Counted from the first letter of the stretch, positions 38,675-49,632 are shown. The stretch is DNA of 64,000 bases from an uncultured Flavobacteriales bacterium (GCA_943788145.1 CALSPD010000018.1:62001-126000), one strand, 5' to 3'. The notes: a model not told the origin generated them from the sequence alone. Numbers and translations are program-made.

Positions 38675-39290
38675 ATGTTAGGAATAATTGGAAAAAAGTT
38701 GGTATGACGAGTGTTTCTCTGAAGACGGGAAAAACATTCCATGTACTGTTTAAGCAGGGCCATGTGTCGTGACTCAAGTTAGAAGTGAAGAGACTGATGG
38801 TTATACAGCCACACAACTTGCTTTTGATGATATGTCTGAGAAGAAAACAATCAAAGCAGTGCTAAAGGTCACTTTGACAAGGCAGGAACCACAGGCAAAC
38901 GTAAAGTTGTTGAGTTCCGAGATTGGACTGGCGAGAATGCAGTTGGCTCATACAATCGGAGTCGATATTTTCGTTGAAGGTGAATTTGTTGATGTTGTCG
39001 GAACAGCAAAAGGAAAAGGTTTTCAGGGTGTTGTTAAGCGACACGGTTTTGCCGGTGTAGGTGATGCCACTCACGGTCAACATAACAGACTTCGAGCCCC
39101 AGGTTCCATCGGTGCTTGTTCCACTCCTTCAAGAGTATTTAAGGGAATGAGAATGGCCGGAAGAATGGGTGGACAACGAGTTAAAATGATCAACCTAGAA
39201 ATTGTTAAGGTACTAGCTGATAGAAACGTCTTGTTGGTAAAGGGAGCTGTTCCTGGACCTAAAGGATCATATGTTATAATCGAGAAATAA
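38675..39290 (+). CDS. rplC: 50S ribosomal protein L3, frame broken
   Basis: Early assembly protein near the peptidyl transferase centre. The N-terminal LGIIGKK, the [17 protein letters not shown] segment and the C-terminal [14 protein letters not shown] and RAPGSIGA segments are conserved. The frame is off at about 38695-38760, and a pair of opposite shifts changes about 38850-38960, where the real sequence [19 protein letters not shown] lies in another frame. The stop overlaps the rplD start by one base (TAATG). Confidence 0.92.
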
Positions 39291-39916
39291 TGGAATTTGC
39301 AATACATAACATAGAAGGAAAAGAGACTGGTAAGAAGGTCACTTTAGAAAAGGAAGTATTTGGTATCGAACCAAATGAGCATGCCATTTATCTTGATGTG
39401 AAGCAGTACTTAGCTAATCAGCGACAAGGAACCAGTAAGGCGAAAGGTCGAGCAGAAGTTAGTTACTCAACAAGAAAAATCAAGAAGCAAAAAGGCACAG
39501 GTGGAGCCCGTGCAGGTAGCATCAAAAGTCCAGTATTTGTGGGAGGTGGTCGAATTTTCGGACCTGAACCTAGAGATTATGGCTTTAAGCTTAACAAGAA
39601 GGTTAAACGATTAGCTAGAAGATCAGCATTTTCAGTGAAAGTGGCCGATAAAAATGTTAGAGTTTTAGAGGACATCAAGTTAGATGCACCTAAAACAAAA
39701 TCATATATTAAGATGCTGGAAGGTTTGAAACTTTCAGATAAGAAAACACTTCTACTAACATCAGGAGTAGAGACAAACGTAGTTCTCAGTGCAAGAAATT
39801 TCCCGAAGGCGAAAGTTATGACTGCTGAAAACGTAAGTACGTATGATATTATGAATGCTAGCGTAATCCTACTTTGTGAAGGAGCGATGGCGAAGATTAA
39901 TGAGATTTTAAAGTAA
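39290..39916 (+). CDS. rplD: 50S ribosomal protein L4
   Basis: A 208-residue protein of the exit tunnel wall. The extended loop with KKQKGTGGARAGSIKSP and FGPEPRDYGFKLNKK is typical. In enterobacteria L4 represses the S10 operon; there is no sign of that control element here. Its start overlaps the rplC stop by one base. Confidence 0.97.
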   Translation: MEFAIHNIEGKETGKKVTLEKEVFGIEPNEHAIYLDVKQYLANQRQGTSKAKGRAEVSYSTRKIKKQKGTGGARAGSIKSPVFVGGGRIFGPEPRDYGFKLNKKVKRLARRSAFSVKVADKNVRVLEDIKLDAPKTKSYIKMLEGLKLSDKKTLLLTSGVETNVVLSARNFPKAKVMTAENVSTYDIMNASVILLCEGAMAKINEILK

Positions 39917-39921
39917 TTGAG

Positions 39922-40212
39922 ATGAGCGTATTAATCAAGCCACTTATTACAGAGAAAATGACTGAACTGAGCGAGAAGCGAGGTCAGTATGGATTTGTAG
40001 TTGATAGAAAAGCAAATAAGGTTGAAATCCGTAAAGCGGTGGAAACTCAATATAATGTGACAGTTACTTCTGTCAACACAATGATATATGCAGGGAAGTC
40101 CAAAAAGCGATTTACCAAGAGTGCAATTTTAGATGGACGAAAAAGCCATTTTAAGAAAGCCATGGTAACCGTTGCTGAAGGTGATATTATTGATTTCTAC
40201 GCTAATATTTAA
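39922..40212 (+). CDS. rplW: 50S ribosomal protein L23
   Basis: A 96-residue protein at the tunnel exit, where trigger factor and SRP dock. [13 protein letters not shown] and the conserved [17 protein letters not shown] segment identify it. Five bp after rplD. Confidence 0.97.
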   Translation: MSVLIKPLITEKMTELSEKRGQYGFVVDRKANKVEIRKAVETQYNVTVTSVNTMIYAGKSKKRFTKSAILDGRKSHFKKAMVTVAEGDIIDFYANI

Positions 40213-40223
40213 GAACTGAAGAA

Positions 40224-41048
40224 ATGGCTGTTAGAAAACTAAAACCAACAACTCCAGGGCAACGATTTAAAGTTGTTAGCTCCTTTGATACCATCACTAC
40301 TGATAAACCAGAGAGATCACTTCTCGTAGGTAAGAAGAGAACCGGTGGTCGAAACAATACTGGAAAAATGACCATGCGTCAAAGAGGCGGTGGGCATAAG
40401 CAGAGATATAGAATAGTAGACTTTAAGCGAGAGAAGCACGATGTAGTTGCGACAGTTTCTTCGGTTGAATATGATCCAAATCGAAATGCGAGGATCGCTC
40501 TGGTAGAATATTCGGATGGCGAGAAGAGATATATTATTGCACCAGCGGGCATACAAGTTGGTCAGGAAATAGTAAGCGGTGAGAACGCTGCTCCAGAGGT
40601 TGGGAATACATTATTCTTGAGGAACATGCCATTAGGTACAATTCTTCATAATATTGAGTTGAACCCGGGTCAGGGAGGTAAATTTGCCAGAAGTGCAGGA
40701 ACATACGCTCAACTTGCCGCGAAAGAAGGTAAGTATGCAGTTCTTAAGATGCCAAGTGGTGAAGTAAGAATGGTGTTGCTTACATGTCTTGCGACTGTTG
40801 GAACAGTTTCTAATTCAGACCATTCATTAGAGCGAAGCGGAAAGGCTGGAAAGTCTAGATGGTTGGGTAGAAGACCACGAGTTAGAGGTGTAGCGATGAA
40901 TCCTGTCGATCACCCCATGGGTGGTGGTGAAGGTAGAGCCTCAGGAGGTCACCCACGTTCACGAAATGGTATTCCAGCTAAAGGATACAAGACTAGGGCT
41001 AAGAAAAAGCCATCAAGTAAGTTTATCGTAGAAAAACGAAAGAAATAA
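40224..41048 (+). CDS. rplB: 50S ribosomal protein L2
   Basis: A 274-residue protein that joins the subunits near the peptidyl transferase centre. [30 protein letters not shown] and the C-terminal [15 protein letters not shown] loop with its conserved His are intact. Confidence 0.98.
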   Translation: MAVRKLKPTTPGQRFKVVSSFDTITTDKPERSLLVGKKRTGGRNNTGKMTMRQRGGGHKQRYRIVDFKREKHDVVATVSSVEYDPNRNARIALVEYSDGEKRYIIAPAGIQVGQEIVSGENAAPEVGNTLFLRNMPLGTILHNIELNPGQGGKFARSAGTYAQLAAKEGKYAVLKMPSGEVRMVLLTCLATVGTVSNSDHSLERSGKAGKSRWLGRRPRVRGVAMNPVDHPMGGGEGRASGGHPRSRNGIPAKGYKTRAKKKPSSKFIVEKRKK

Positions 41049-41054
41049 TTAGGC

Positions 41055-41330
41055 ATGAGTAGATCACTTAAAAAGCCACCGTTTGTTCACTACAAGTTGC
41101 AACAGAGAGCGGATGATGCGCAAGCAACCGGTAAGAAGACTGTTATAAAGACTTGGAGTCGGGCTTCAATGATTACCCCAGAATTTGTGGGATTAACCAT
41201 AGCTGTTCACAACGGGAAAAAGTTCATTCCAGTATATGTAACTGAAAATATGGTTGGACACAAGCTCGGAGAGTTTGCACCAACGAGAAATTTTAGAGGA
41301 CATTCTGGAGGTAAAAAAGGAAAGAGATAA
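41055..41330 (+). CDS. rpsS: 30S ribosomal protein S19
   Basis: A 91-residue head protein of the small subunit. [34 protein letters not shown] and [13 protein letters not shown] identify it. Six bp after rplB. Confidence 0.98.
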   Translation: MSRSLKKPPFVHYKLQQRADDAQATGKKTVIKTWSRASMITPEFVGLTIAVHNGKKFIPVYVTENMVGHKLGEFAPTRNFRGHSGGKKGKR

Positions 41331-41341
41331 TTAGATAAGTC

Positions 41342-41788
41342 ATGGGAGTTCGAAAGCATAATATGGCCGAAAAAATGAAAGAGGATAAGAAAAGCCTCTT
41401 CATAGCTCGACTACGGAATTGTCCGACATCGCCAAGGAAAATGCGTTTGGTGGCGGATTTAGTGAGAGGAATGGGAGTGGCTAAGGCTTCTGCTGTTCTA
41501 CAGTTCACTAAGAAGCATGCCGCTCGTGATTTAGAAAAATTGCTTCGTTCAGCAATATCCAATTTTGAACAAAAAACTGGAGAGCGTTGGGAAGAAGCAG
41601 ATCTAATTATCAAAGAAATATCAGTGGACGGTGGACGAGTTTTGAAAAGAATTCAACCAGCACCACAAGGTCGTGCTTTCAGAGTTCGAAAGCGTTCAAA
41701 TCATGTTACAATGATTTTGGATAGCGTCAATCCTGAGTTTAGAACACGATTATCAAATAATGTTGAAACAACTGAAACAGAAGCTTAA
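41342..41788 (+). CDS. rplV: 50S ribosomal protein L22
   Basis: A 148-residue exit-tunnel protein. It has the N-terminal extension starting MGVRKHN, then [18 protein letters not shown] and the tunnel loop with [18 protein letters not shown] sequence. Its stop overlaps the rpsC start by one base (TAATG). Confidence 0.97.
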   Translation: MGVRKHNMAEKMKEDKKSLFIARLRNCPTSPRKMRLVADLVRGMGVAKASAVLQFTKKHAARDLEKLLRSAISNFEQKTGERWEEADLIIKEISVDGGRVLKRIQPAPQGRAFRVRKRSNHVTMILDSVNPEFRTRLSNNVETTETEA

Positions 41789-42516
41789 TGGGACAAAAAA
41801 CTAACCCGATTGGCAATAGACTAGGATTCATCCGTGGATGGGATTCTCAGTGGTATGGTGGTCGTAAATTCGAAGACAAATTAGTAGAGGACTACAAGAT
41901 TCGAGAGTATGTTCAAGCACGTCTGAAGAATGCAAGTGTGTCGCATATAGTAATTGAACGAACCATGAAATTGGTGACAGTTACGATCAACACTGCTCGA
42001 CCAGGAATTATCATCGGAAAGGGTGGCCAAGAAGTCGATAAGCTTAAAGAAGAATTAAAGAAATTGACTGGAAAGGAAGTTCAGATTAATATTTTCGAAA
42101 TAAAGCGACCAGAGCTTGATGCAAAGCTTGTTGCCGATGCAATTGCTCGTCAAATCGAAGGTCGAATATCCTTTAGAAGAGCAGCGAAAATGTCTGTTGC
42201 ATCGACCATGAGAATGGGAGCAGAAGGCATTAAGGTAATGATAAGCGGTCGATTGAATGGCGCGGAAATGGCTCGAACTGAGCAATACAAAGATGGACGT
42301 ACACCGTTGCATACTTTTCGAGCTGATATTGATTATGCATTATCTGAAGCGCAAACTACCTATGGAAAAATAGGAGTAAAGGTTTGGATTTGTAAAGGAG
42401 AAGTATTTGGAAGAAGAGATCTTTCTGCAACAGTTGGATCAGGTACTCCAAACAAGGGTAAAGGTGGCCCGAGCGATAATGCTAGACCACGTGGAAGACG
42501 TAAACCTAACGCCTAA
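41788..42516 (+). CDS. rpsC: 30S ribosomal protein S3
   Basis: A 242-residue mRNA-entry protein. It shows [20 protein letters not shown], the KH-domain GXXG in [12 protein letters not shown], and the C-terminal [20 protein letters not shown] segment. The tail is rich in Gly, Arg and Lys. Confidence 0.98.
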   Translation: MGQKTNPIGNRLGFIRGWDSQWYGGRKFEDKLVEDYKIREYVQARLKNASVSHIVIERTMKLVTVTINTARPGIIIGKGGQEVDKLKEELKKLTGKEVQINIFEIKRPELDAKLVADAIARQIEGRISFRRAAKMSVASTMRMGAEGIKVMISGRLNGAEMARTEQYKDGRTPLHTFRADIDYALSEAQTTYGKIGVKVWICKGEVFGRRDLSATVGSGTPNKGKGGPSDNARPRGRRKPNA

Positions 42517-42527
42517 ATCATTGACCA

Positions 42528-42947
42528 ATGCTATCACCGAAGAAGACGAAATATAGAAAGCAACAAAAGGGCAGAATCAAAGGATTAGCTCAAAGAGGAA
42601 ACCAATTAGCGTTTGGCACCTTTGGTATCAAGAGCCTAGAAATGGGCAGATTGAATTCTCGACAGATTGAGGCAGCTCGTATTGCAGTTACCCGATATAT
42701 GAAGAGAGAAGGGCAAGTTTGGATTAGAATTTTCCCTGATGTGCCAATTACGAAGAAACCAGCCGAGGTTCGAATGGGTAAAGGAAAAGGTGCTCTAGAT
42801 CATTGGGCGGCTAAAATTGAACCAGGACGAATGCTTTTCGAGGTTGAGGGTGTATCACTTGAGGTTGGAAAAGAAGCATTAAGATTGGCGGCTCAAAAGC
42901 TTCCAGTTATAACGAAATTTGTAGTTCGAAGGGACTTTACAGAATAA
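42528..42947 (+). CDS. rplP: 50S ribosomal protein L16
   Basis: A 139-residue protein near the tRNA A and P sites. [16 protein letters not shown], the Arg-rich loop and [20 protein letters not shown] are typical. Confidence 0.98.
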   Translation: MLSPKKTKYRKQQKGRIKGLAQRGNQLAFGTFGIKSLEMGRLNSRQIEAARIAVTRYMKREGQVWIRIFPDVPITKKPAEVRMGKGKGALDHWAAKIEPGRMLFEVEGVSLEVGKEALRLAAQKLPVITKFVVRRDFTE

Positions 42948-42960
42948 TAAAGAATAGGTA

Positions 42961-43155
42961 ATGAAGTCATCAGTAATTCGGGAAATGACAACCGAAGAAA
43001 TTCAAGAAAAGTTGGTTGATGAAAAAGAAGCGTTAACCAAATTGAAAATGCAGCATGCAATTTCCCCTCTAGAGAATCCCTTGGTTCTTCGCGAGCGAAG
43101 AAAGGACGTGTCAAGGTTAATGACGGAGTTAACTAAGAGATCAAAAGAAGCTTAA
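42961..43155 (+). CDS. rpmC: 50S ribosomal protein L29
   Basis: A 64-residue two-helix protein at the tunnel exit. EMTTEEIQEKL and the middle LKMQHAISPLENPLVLRERR identify it. Its place between rplP and rpsQ is the universal order. Confidence 0.96.
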   Translation: MKSSVIREMTTEEIQEKLVDEKEALTKLKMQHAISPLENPLVLRERRKDVSRLMTELTKRSKEA

Positions 43156-43167
43156 GATATATAGATC

Positions 43168-43425
43168 ATGTCTGAAAGAAACCTAAGAAAGGAAAGAATT
43201 GGTGTTGTGACAAGCAACAAAATGGAGAAATCCGTTGTAGTTACAGTTCATCGTAAGATGAAACACCCAATGTACGGTAAGTTCGTCAACGTCTCTAAGA
43301 AGTTTGTGGCGCACGATGAAAAAAATGAATGCGGAATCGGTGATACGGTAAAGATCATGGAGACGCGACCAATCAGCAAGCGCAAGTGCTGGAGGTTGGT
43401 AGAAATAGTTGAAAAAGCTAAATAA
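43168..43425 (+). CDS. rpsQ: 30S ribosomal protein S17
   Basis: An 85-residue OB-fold 16S rRNA-binding protein. [20 protein letters not shown] and [16 protein letters not shown] are the family signatures. Confidence 0.97.
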   Translation: MSERNLRKERIGVVTSNKMEKSVVVTVHRKMKHPMYGKFVNVSKKFVAHDEKNECGIGDTVKIMETRPISKRKCWRLVEIVEKAK

Positions 43426-43434
43426 TATTTAGAG

Positions 43435-43803
43435 ATGTTACAGCAAGAATCAAGAATGAAAGTAGCGGATAACAGCGGAGCAAAGGAAGTACTTTGCATC
43501 CGGGTGTTAGGCGGTACGAAAAGGAGATATGCGAGCATTGGCGACCTGGTGGTTGTGTCAGTTAAGTCTGCACTTCCTTCTGGAAACGTGAAAAAAGGAC
43601 AGGTGAGTCGGGCCGTAGTGGTACGAACAAGAAAAGAAGTAAGAAGAGCGGATGGCTCCTATATTCGATTCGATGAGAATGCTGTCGTTTTATTAAATAA
43701 TACTGGTGAAATGCGTGGAACGCGAATCTTTGGCCCAGTTGCCCGAGAGTTGAGAGAAAAGCAATTCATGAAAATTGTGTCATTAGCACCTGAGGTGCTC
43801 TAA
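43435..43803 (+). CDS. rplN: 50S ribosomal protein L14
   Basis: A 122-residue protein at the subunit interface. [20 protein letters not shown] and [20 protein letters not shown] are nearly invariant in the family. Confidence 0.98.
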   Translation: MLQQESRMKVADNSGAKEVLCIRVLGGTKRRYASIGDLVVVSVKSALPSGNVKKGQVSRAVVVRTRKEVRRADGSYIRFDENAVVLLNNTGEMRGTRIFGPVARELREKQFMKIVSLAPEVL

Positions 43804-43815
43804 GTGATAAGCGAA

Positions 43816-44139
43816 ATGCAGAAAAAATTGCACATAAAAAAAGGAGATCAGGTAATAGCGATTTCCGGTAATGAAAAAGGAAAATCTGGTAAGGTCCTAG
43901 AAGTGGATCGCAGTAAAATGCGAGCATTGGTTGAAGGTCTAAATATGATTTCTGTTCATACCAAGCCAAACGCTGCGAATGCAGATGGTGGTATAATAAA
44001 AAAGGAAGGTTCAATACATATTTCAAACCTTTCTCATATCGATCCAAAAGACGGGAAAGCTTGTCGAATTGGTCGTAAAACAGATGATAAAGGAAATAAG
44101 TTGAGAATTTCAAAAAGATCCGGGGAGGTTATCAAATGA
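43816..44139 (+). CDS. rplX: 50S ribosomal protein L24
   Basis: A 107-residue assembly initiator with the KOW motif ([20 protein letters not shown]). I prefer the ATG at 43816, which gives [13 protein letters not shown] as in relatives; an in-frame GTG at 43804, directly after the rplN stop, is a possible alternative adding four residues. The stop overlaps rplE by 4 bp (ATGA). Confidence 0.94.
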   Translation: MQKKLHIKKGDQVIAISGNEKGKSGKVLEVDRSKMRALVEGLNMISVHTKPNAANADGGIIKKEGSIHISNLSHIDPKDGKACRIGRKTDDKGNKLRISKRSGEVIK

Positions 44140-44687
44140 GCGGCTACACACCAAGACTGAAAACAGAATACACGGAGACGATTGCTCCAGTGTTGATGGA
44201 CAGATTTAAATATCGCACTGTAATGCAAGTGCCTAGGCTGAAGAAAATAGTTCTCAGTCAGGGATTGGGCGATGCAACAGCAGATAAAAAAATCATTGAT
44301 AACGCACTAAGCGAAATGACCATCATAAGCGGTCAAAAGGCTATTGCAACCTACGCTAAAAAGGACGTTTCGAACTTCAAGCTTCGAAAGGGCATGCCGA
44401 TTGGGGCGAAGGTTACGCTGCGAGGTGATATGATGTATGAATTTTTAGATCGATTTGTTTCAGTGGCTTTGCCAAGAACAAGAGATTTCAGAGGCATCAA
44501 TCCTAAAGGTTTTGACGGAAGAGGAAATTATAATATTGGTATTAAGGAACAAATCATTTTTCCTGAAATCGATATTGACAAAATAAGTAGAGTGTCTGGT
44601 ATGGATATCACGTTTGTGACATCTGCACCAACAAACGAAGAAGCATTTGAACTTTTAAAGGAATTCGGTTTACCGTTCAAAAAATAA
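44136..44687 (+). CDS. rplE: 50S ribosomal protein L5
   Basis: A 183-residue 5S rRNA-binding protein. It shows [40 protein letters not shown] and [19 protein letters not shown]. Translationally coupled to rplX by a 4-bp overlap. Confidence 0.98.
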   Translation: MSGYTPRLKTEYTETIAPVLMDRFKYRTVMQVPRLKKIVLSQGLGDATADKKIIDNALSEMTIISGQKAIATYAKKDVSNFKLRKGMPIGAKVTLRGDMMYEFLDRFVSVALPRTRDFRGINPKGFDGRGNYNIGIKEQIIFPEIDIDKISRVSGMDITFVTSAPTNEEAFELLKEFGLPFKK

Positions 44688-44690
44688 GCT

Positions 44691-44960
44691 ATGGCAAAGG
44701 AATCAATGAAGGCCCGCGAGCGCAAGCGAGAGAAAATGGTCGAGCAATATGCTGACAAAAGAGCGCAATTAAAAGCCGAAGGTCGATGGGAAGAGCTTCA
44801 GAAGCTACCAAAAAACTCATCAGCTGTGCGTTTACATAATCGATGTAAATTAACTGGAAGACCAAGAGGTTACATGCGACAATTCGGTATATCTCGTGTT
44901 ACTTTCCGCGAAATGGCTAATAAAGGCCTCATACCTGGAGTTACTAAAGCGAGCTGGTAA
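44691..44960 (+). CDS. rpsN: 30S ribosomal protein S14, zinc-free form
   Basis: An 89-residue S14 of the longer type that has no CxxC pairs; the only Cys is in [16 protein letters not shown]. This is the zinc-independent form, standard in many bacteria. Confidence 0.97.
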   Translation: MAKESMKARERKREKMVEQYADKRAQLKAEGRWEELQKLPKNSSAVRLHNRCKLTGRPRGYMRQFGISRVTFREMANKGLIPGVTKASW

Positions 44961-44980
44961 AAGAAGAATAAGAAGAAACA

Positions 44981-45382
44981 ATGGCAGTTACAGATCCAAT
45001 AGCAGATTACTTAACAAGACTTCGCAATGCAATGCGTGCGAATCACCGTGTAGTAGATATTCCCGCCTCTGGCGTTAAGAAAGAGATGACTAAAATTCTC
45101 TTTGAAAAAGGATATATCCTAAGTTACAAATTTGAAGAAGTCGGATTTCAGGGTAATATTAAAATTGCTTTGAAATATGACTCAGTTACTAAAACTTCGG
45201 CAATTAAAGATTTGCAAAGAATTAGTAAGCCTGGACTTCGAAAGTACCGAGGGGCGGATAACATTCCTCGTGTATTGAATGGTCTTGGTATCGCAATATT
45301 GAGCACTTCAAAGGGCGTTATGAGTGATAAAGAAGCTCGTCAGCAGCATGTTGGTGGAGAGGTTCTGTGTTACGTTTATTAA
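44981..45382 (+). CDS. rpsH: 30S ribosomal protein S8
   Basis: A 133-residue 16S rRNA-binding protein. DPIADYLTRLRNAMRANH, RVLNGLGIAILSTSKGVMSD and GGEVLCYVY at the end are characteristic. Confidence 0.98.
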   Translation: MAVTDPIADYLTRLRNAMRANHRVVDIPASGVKKEMTKILFEKGYILSYKFEEVGFQGNIKIALKYDSVTKTSAIKDLQRISKPGLRKYRGADNIPRVLNGLGIAILSTSKGVMSDKEARQQHVGGEVLCYVY

Positions 45383-45401
45383 TAGAATAGAAAACAAAGA
45401 A

Positions 45402-45957
45402 ATGTCTCGAATAGGAAAAGCACCGGTTAATATCCCATCAGGAGTTGAAGTTTCAATGAAAGATGGTGTGATTCAGGTAAAGGGGCCAAAAGGTCAACTT
45501 CAACAAGCGATTGATCCATGTATCGGAGTTACCATTGAAAATGGTACAGTTGTTTTTACGCGTGAATCGGATCATAAAGATCACCGTTCTAAACATGGTC
45601 TTTACCGATCACTAATCAATAATATGGTCCGAAGGGGTATCTAAAGGTTACATCGTTAAGCAAGAAATGGTTGGTGTTGGTTATCGAGCCGCTGTGCAAG
45701 GACAAAAACTTGAATTAGCTCTTGGATATTCGCATAACGTATTGTTCGAGATTCCGAAGGAAGTTTCTGTTACGGCTGAACAAGAAAGAGGTAAAAACCC
45801 GATAATCACGCTTGAGTCGTATGACAAACAGCTTATTGGTGCGGTTGCCGCTAAGATTAGATCGTTGAGGAAACCAGAGCCTTATAAAGGTAAAGGTATC
45901 CGATTCGTGGGTGAAGAAATAAGAAGAAAAGCTGGTAAATCAGCAGCTAAAAAATAA
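45402..45957 (+). CDS. rplF: 50S ribosomal protein L6, one-base frameshift
   Basis: A 185-residue protein near the factor-binding site. MSRIGKAPVNIPSGVEV leads the first piece; VGVGYRAAVQGQKLELALGY and PEPYKGKGIRFVGEEIRRKA are in the second. One extra C at about 45629-45630 breaks the frame; without it the text reads on as NNMVEGVSKGY. The span is 185 codons plus stop plus one base, which agrees with a single insertion. Confidence 0.95.
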
Positions 45958-45964
45958 TTAAGCG

Positions 45965-46318
45965 ATGGGACTAACTAAAGCAGAGAAAAGAACTCGCATT
46001 AAACTCCGAATTAGAAAGACTATTTCTGGAACACCAGAGAGCCCAAGGTTGTCGGTGTTTAGAAGCAATAAAGAGATTTATGCTCAACTAATTGATGATA
46101 TCAGTGGTAAAACATTAGCCGCGGCATCGTCTTTAGGAGATAAGTCTGCACATTCTGGAAACAAAGTGGATCAAGCTACTGTAGTGGGCAAGAAAATTGC
46201 CGAAGCGGCAAAAACTGCTGGAATAGAGAAAGTAGTATTCGACAGAAACGGTTATCAATATCACGGTCGCGTTAAGTCATTGGCTGAAGCTGCGAGAGAA
46301 AACGGCCTTAAATTCTAA
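45965..46318 (+). CDS. rplR: 50S ribosomal protein L18
   Basis: A 117-residue 5S rRNA-binding protein. [18 protein letters not shown] and the C-terminal [20 protein letters not shown] are diagnostic. Confidence 0.98.
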   Translation: MGLTKAEKRTRIKLRIRKTISGTPESPRLSVFRSNKEIYAQLIDDISGKTLAAASSLGDKSAHSGNKVDQATVVGKKIAEAAKTAGIEKVVFDRNGYQYHGRVKSLAEAARENGLKF

Positions 46319-46324
46319 AATACA

Positions 46325-46843
46325 ATGGCAAGCGATAATATTAAAAGAGTAAAATCAAGCGAGATCGAATTAAAAGATCGTTTGGTTGAAGTACGTAGAG
46401 TAACTAAGGTTACAAAAGGAGGACGCGCATTTGGTTTTTCGGCCGTAGTCGTTGTAGGAAATGAAAACGGAGTAGTTGGACACGGGCTTGGAAAAGCAAA
46501 AGAGGCAACTAGTGCAATTGAGAAGGCAATTGACGATGCGAAAAAGAATCTAATCAAGGTGCCGATTATTAAAGGAACTGTTCCTCATGAGCAGGAAGGC
46601 CGATTTGGTGGAGCTCATGTTTTCTTAAAACCAGCCGCGCATGGTACTGGAGTTATCGCTGGAGGTGCAATGCGTTCCGTACTTGAGAGTGTTGGGGTAA
46701 CTGATGTACTGGCTAAATCTAAAGGGTCGTCAAATCCTGCGAATGTGGTAAAGGCTACAATAGTGGCTTTAACGCAATTGAGAGATGCGGCAACCATTGC
46801 GAGACAACGAGGAGTAAGTTTAGACGTAGTTTTTAACGGATAA
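46325..46843 (+). CDS. rpsE: 30S ribosomal protein S5
   Basis: A 172-residue accuracy and mRNA-unwinding protein. [20 protein letters not shown] is followed by [20 protein letters not shown] and [19 protein letters not shown], all typical. Confidence 0.98.
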   Translation: MASDNIKRVKSSEIELKDRLVEVRRVTKVTKGGRAFGFSAVVVVGNENGVVGHGLGKAKEATSAIEKAIDDAKKNLIKVPIIKGTVPHEQEGRFGGAHVFLKPAAHGTGVIAGGAMRSVLESVGVTDVLAKSKGSSNPANVVKATIVALTQLRDAATIARQRGVSLDVVFNG

Positions 46844-46845
46844 TC

Positions 46846-47028
46846 ATGGCGAAAATTAAAATAACACAAGTTAGGTCTGCTATCAAGCGACCAGCTGATC
46901 AGAAAGCGACCATGGTTGCTTTAGGATTGAAGAGAATGAACCACACCGTAGAAAAAGAGGCAACACCTCAAATCTTGGGTATGGTTCGGAAAGTAATGCA
47001 TTTATTAACCGTAGAGGAAGTAAAGTAA
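46846..47028 (+). CDS. rpmD: 50S ribosomal protein L30
   Basis: A 60-residue protein recognised by [20 protein letters not shown] and the [13 protein letters not shown] segment. Two bp after rpsE. Confidence 0.96.
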   Translation: MAKIKITQVRSAIKRPADQKATMVALGLKRMNHTVEKEATPQILGMVRKVMHLLTVEEVK

Positions 47029-47038
47029 ATCCAGAATC

Positions 47039-47488
47039 ATGGACTTAAGTAATTTAAAACCAGCAAAAGGCTCGGTAAGAACAAATAAGCGATTAGGACG
47101 AGGTGAAGGATCTGGTTCTGGTGGCACGTCTTCTAGAGGTCACAAGGGAGCGAAATCTCGAAGTGGATACTCGAAGAAGGTTGGATTTGAGGGTGGTCAA
47201 ATGCCGCTTCAAAGACGAGTGCCTAAGTTTGGATTTAAAAATCCAAATCGAGTTGAATACTCGGGAATTAATCTTGACACTATTCAAAAGTTAGCTGATG
47301 ACCTTAAAGTCACTGATATCACGCCTGAGCTTCTGAAGGAAAAGTCTTTAGCAGGTAAAAAGGATTTGATTAAAATTCTAGGTCGCGGTGAACTTACAAG
47401 CAAGATTACTATTTCGGCCCACGCTTTTTCAAAGACGGCTAAAGATGCAATCGAGGCTAAAGGAGGTTCAACATCGATCATTGAGTAA
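47039..47488 (+). CDS. rplO: 50S ribosomal protein L15
   Basis: A 149-residue late assembly protein. The Gly/Arg-rich N terminus (KRLGRGEGSGSGGTSSRGHK) and FEGGQMPLQRRVPKFGFKN are the family marks. Confidence 0.98.
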   Translation: MDLSNLKPAKGSVRTNKRLGRGEGSGSGGTSSRGHKGAKSRSGYSKKVGFEGGQMPLQRRVPKFGFKNPNRVEYSGINLDTIQKLADDLKVTDITPELLKEKSLAGKKDLIKILGRGELTSKITISAHAFSKTAKDAIEAKGGSTSIIE

Positions 47489-47490
47489 GT

Positions 47491-48831
47491 ATGAAAAGAC
47501 TGATAGAAACATTACAGAATATTTGGAAGATTGAAGACCTGCGCGTTCGAATTTTGAACACGCTTGGACTTCTTCTAATCTATCGCTTGGGGTCCTTCGT
47601 GGTACTTCCAGGTGTAGATCCAGGTATTTTGAATGAAATGAATTCTGGAGCGCAGGGATTAGCGGCTTTATTAAACATCTTCGCAGGTGGAGCGTTTAGT
47701 CGGGCATCCATATTCGCACTTGGAATTATGCCTTACATATCGGCTTCCATTGTCATGCAATTGATGGGAATAGCCGTTCCGGCAATTCAAAAAATGCAGC
47801 GTGAAGGTGAAAGCGGTAGAACGCGTATTAACCAATGGACGCGAATATTGACTATTGCAATAACGTTGTTTCAAGCACCAAGCTATATATCTACACAGAT
47901 TCCAGCCCAAGCAGTAGTCGGTGGGGATGGTAGTTTATTGTCTTTTTGGGGAATTAGCACGGTATTATTGCTAGTAACGGGAACTATTTTTGTTATGTGG
48001 TTAGGCGAACGTATTACCGATAAAGGAATCGGAAACGGTATATCAATGATCATTATGGTCGGAATCATAGCACAACTGCCAAGCTCCTTCGCTTTTGAAG
48101 TTTCTTCAAGAATGGGAAGTGGTGGTTTTGTAATGCTGCTTATCGAATTAGTGTTCTTACTTCTTGTAACCATAGCGACTGTTGCTTTGGTTCAGGGAAC
48201 AAGGAGAATACCTGTGAATTTTGCTAAGAAAGTTGTGGGAAACAAGCAATACGGTGGTGCTAGAAATTACATCCCATTAAAAGTGAACGCAGCTGGAGTT
48301 ATGCCAATTATATTTGCACAGGCATTAATGTTTTTGCCGATAACGTTTGTCGGGTTTACGGGTCTTGATGCTGCGACTGGATTTGCATCGGCATTTGCGG
48401 ATATAACTGGCTTTTGGTATAACTTCACCTTCTTCCTGTTAATTATTGCATTTACGTATTTCTATACGGCAATTACGGTAAATCCGAACCAAATGGCTGA
48501 GGACTTGAAAAGGAATGGTGGATTTATTCCGGGTGTTAAACCAGGGAAGAAAACAAGTGAATTTTTAGATAATGTATTATCAAGAATTACATTACCTGGT
48601 TCAGTGTTCTTAGGCTTAGTAGCCATTTTACCTGCTTTCGCAATGATAGCTGGAGTCTCCAATGGCTTTGCATACTTTTTTGGAGGGACTTCATTGTTGA
48701 TTATGGTGGGTGTTATTTTAGACACACTTCAGCAAATTGAAAGTCACTTGTTGATGAGACATTATGATGGATTAATGAAATCTGGAAAAATAAAAGGAAG
48801 ATCTTCTTCAGCCTTCGGAATGGCGGGTTAA
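47491..48831 (+). CDS. secY: Protein translocase subunit SecY
   Basis: A 446-residue channel of the Sec translocon with ten predicted transmembrane segments. The plug and first periplasmic part (LPGVDPGILNEM), ALGIMPYISASIVMQL and the cytosolic loop NPNQMAEDLKRNGGFIPGVK are conserved. It starts 2 bp after rplO. It would also export the large T9SS proteins in this window. Confidence 0.98.
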   Translation: MKRLIETLQNIWKIEDLRVRILNTLGLLLIYRLGSFVVLPGVDPGILNEMNSGAQGLAALLNIFAGGAFSRASIFALGIMPYISASIVMQLMGIAVPAIQKMQREGESGRTRINQWTRILTIAITLFQAPSYISTQIPAQAVVGGDGSLLSFWGISTVLLLVTGTIFVMWLGERITDKGIGNGISMIIMVGIIAQLPSSFAFEVSSRMGSGGFVMLLIELVFLLLVTIATVALVQGTRRIPVNFAKKVVGNKQYGGARNYIPLKVNAAGVMPIIFAQALMFLPITFVGFTGLDAATGFASAFADITGFWYNFTFFLLIIAFTYFYTAITVNPNQMAEDLKRNGGFIPGVKPGKKTSEFLDNVLSRITLPGSVFLGLVAILPAFAMIAGVSNGFAYFFGGTSLLIMVGVILDTLQQIESHLLMRHYDGLMKSGKIKGRSSSAFGMAG

Positions 48832-48845
48832 GATCGAGTAGTGTT

Positions 48846-49625
48846 ATGTTGAGAGGGAAAAGCGAAGAAGAGGTAACACTCATTAGAGAAAGTTCTTTAC
48901 TTGTTGGAAAAACCTTAGCCGAAGTGGCAGGAATGATTAGACCGGGGGTAACACCTTTGGAATTAGATAAACGTGCATTTGAGTTTATTTCTGATCATGA
49001 CGCGGTTCCTGGATTTTTAAACTATAACGGGTTTCCGAATAGTTTGTGCATTTCGCGGAATGAGGCTGTAGTTCATGGCATTCCGGATCGCAAACCGCTA
49101 ATCGATGGTGATATAATATCGGTTGATTGTGGGGTGCTGATGAACGGATATTTTGGCGATTCGGCCTACACCTTTTCGGTGGGGGAGATTAGTCAAGAGC
49201 TTCAAAATCTGTTGGAAACGACTAAAGAATGCTTAGTTCAAGGAATTAAGCATGCCGTTGCTGGAAATCGGGTCGGTGATATTGGATTTGCAGTTCAAGA
49301 GGTCGCGGAAAGGAATGGATATGGTGTAGTAAGAGAGTTGGTTGGACATGGGCTAGGAAAGGCACTGCATGAGCCACCTGAGGTTCCAAACTACGGAAGA
49401 CGAGGCAAAGGACCCAAATTAGTTGAGGGATTGGTTATAGCGATAGAGCCAATGATAAACTTGGGAAGAAAAGAGGTGAGCCAATTAAAAGATGGATGGA
49501 CAATTGTTACGGCAGATAGAAAACCATCGGCACACTTTGAACACACGATAGTAGTAAGAAGTGGAGAGGCTGAAATTCTCTCCAGTTTTAAGTATATAGA
49601 GGAAAAATTGAAAATAATAGCATAA
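48846..49625 (+). CDS. map: Methionine aminopeptidase, type I
   Basis: A 259-residue enzyme that removes the initiator Met. Metal ligands are visible in SVDCGVLMNGYFGDSAYTF (two Asp), GHGLGKALHEPPEVPNYG (His), AIEPMINLG (Glu) and the last Glu in HFEHTIVV. Position between secY and infA is usual in Bacteroidota. Confidence 0.97.
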   Translation: MLRGKSEEEVTLIRESSLLVGKTLAEVAGMIRPGVTPLELDKRAFEFISDHDAVPGFLNYNGFPNSLCISRNEAVVHGIPDRKPLIDGDIISVDCGVLMNGYFGDSAYTFSVGEISQELQNLLETTKECLVQGIKHAVAGNRVGDIGFAVQEVAERNGYGVVRELVGHGLGKALHEPPEVPNYGRRGKGPKLVEGLVIAIEPMINLGRKEVSQLKDGWTIVTADRKPSAHFEHTIVVRSGEAEILSSFKYIEEKLKIIA

Positions 49626-49632
49626 GCAGTAA

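Noticed and set aside
38850..38960. Novel internal segment in L3
   Set aside because: A pair of opposite frameshifts makes it look novel; the usual L3 sequence is present in the neighbouring frame.
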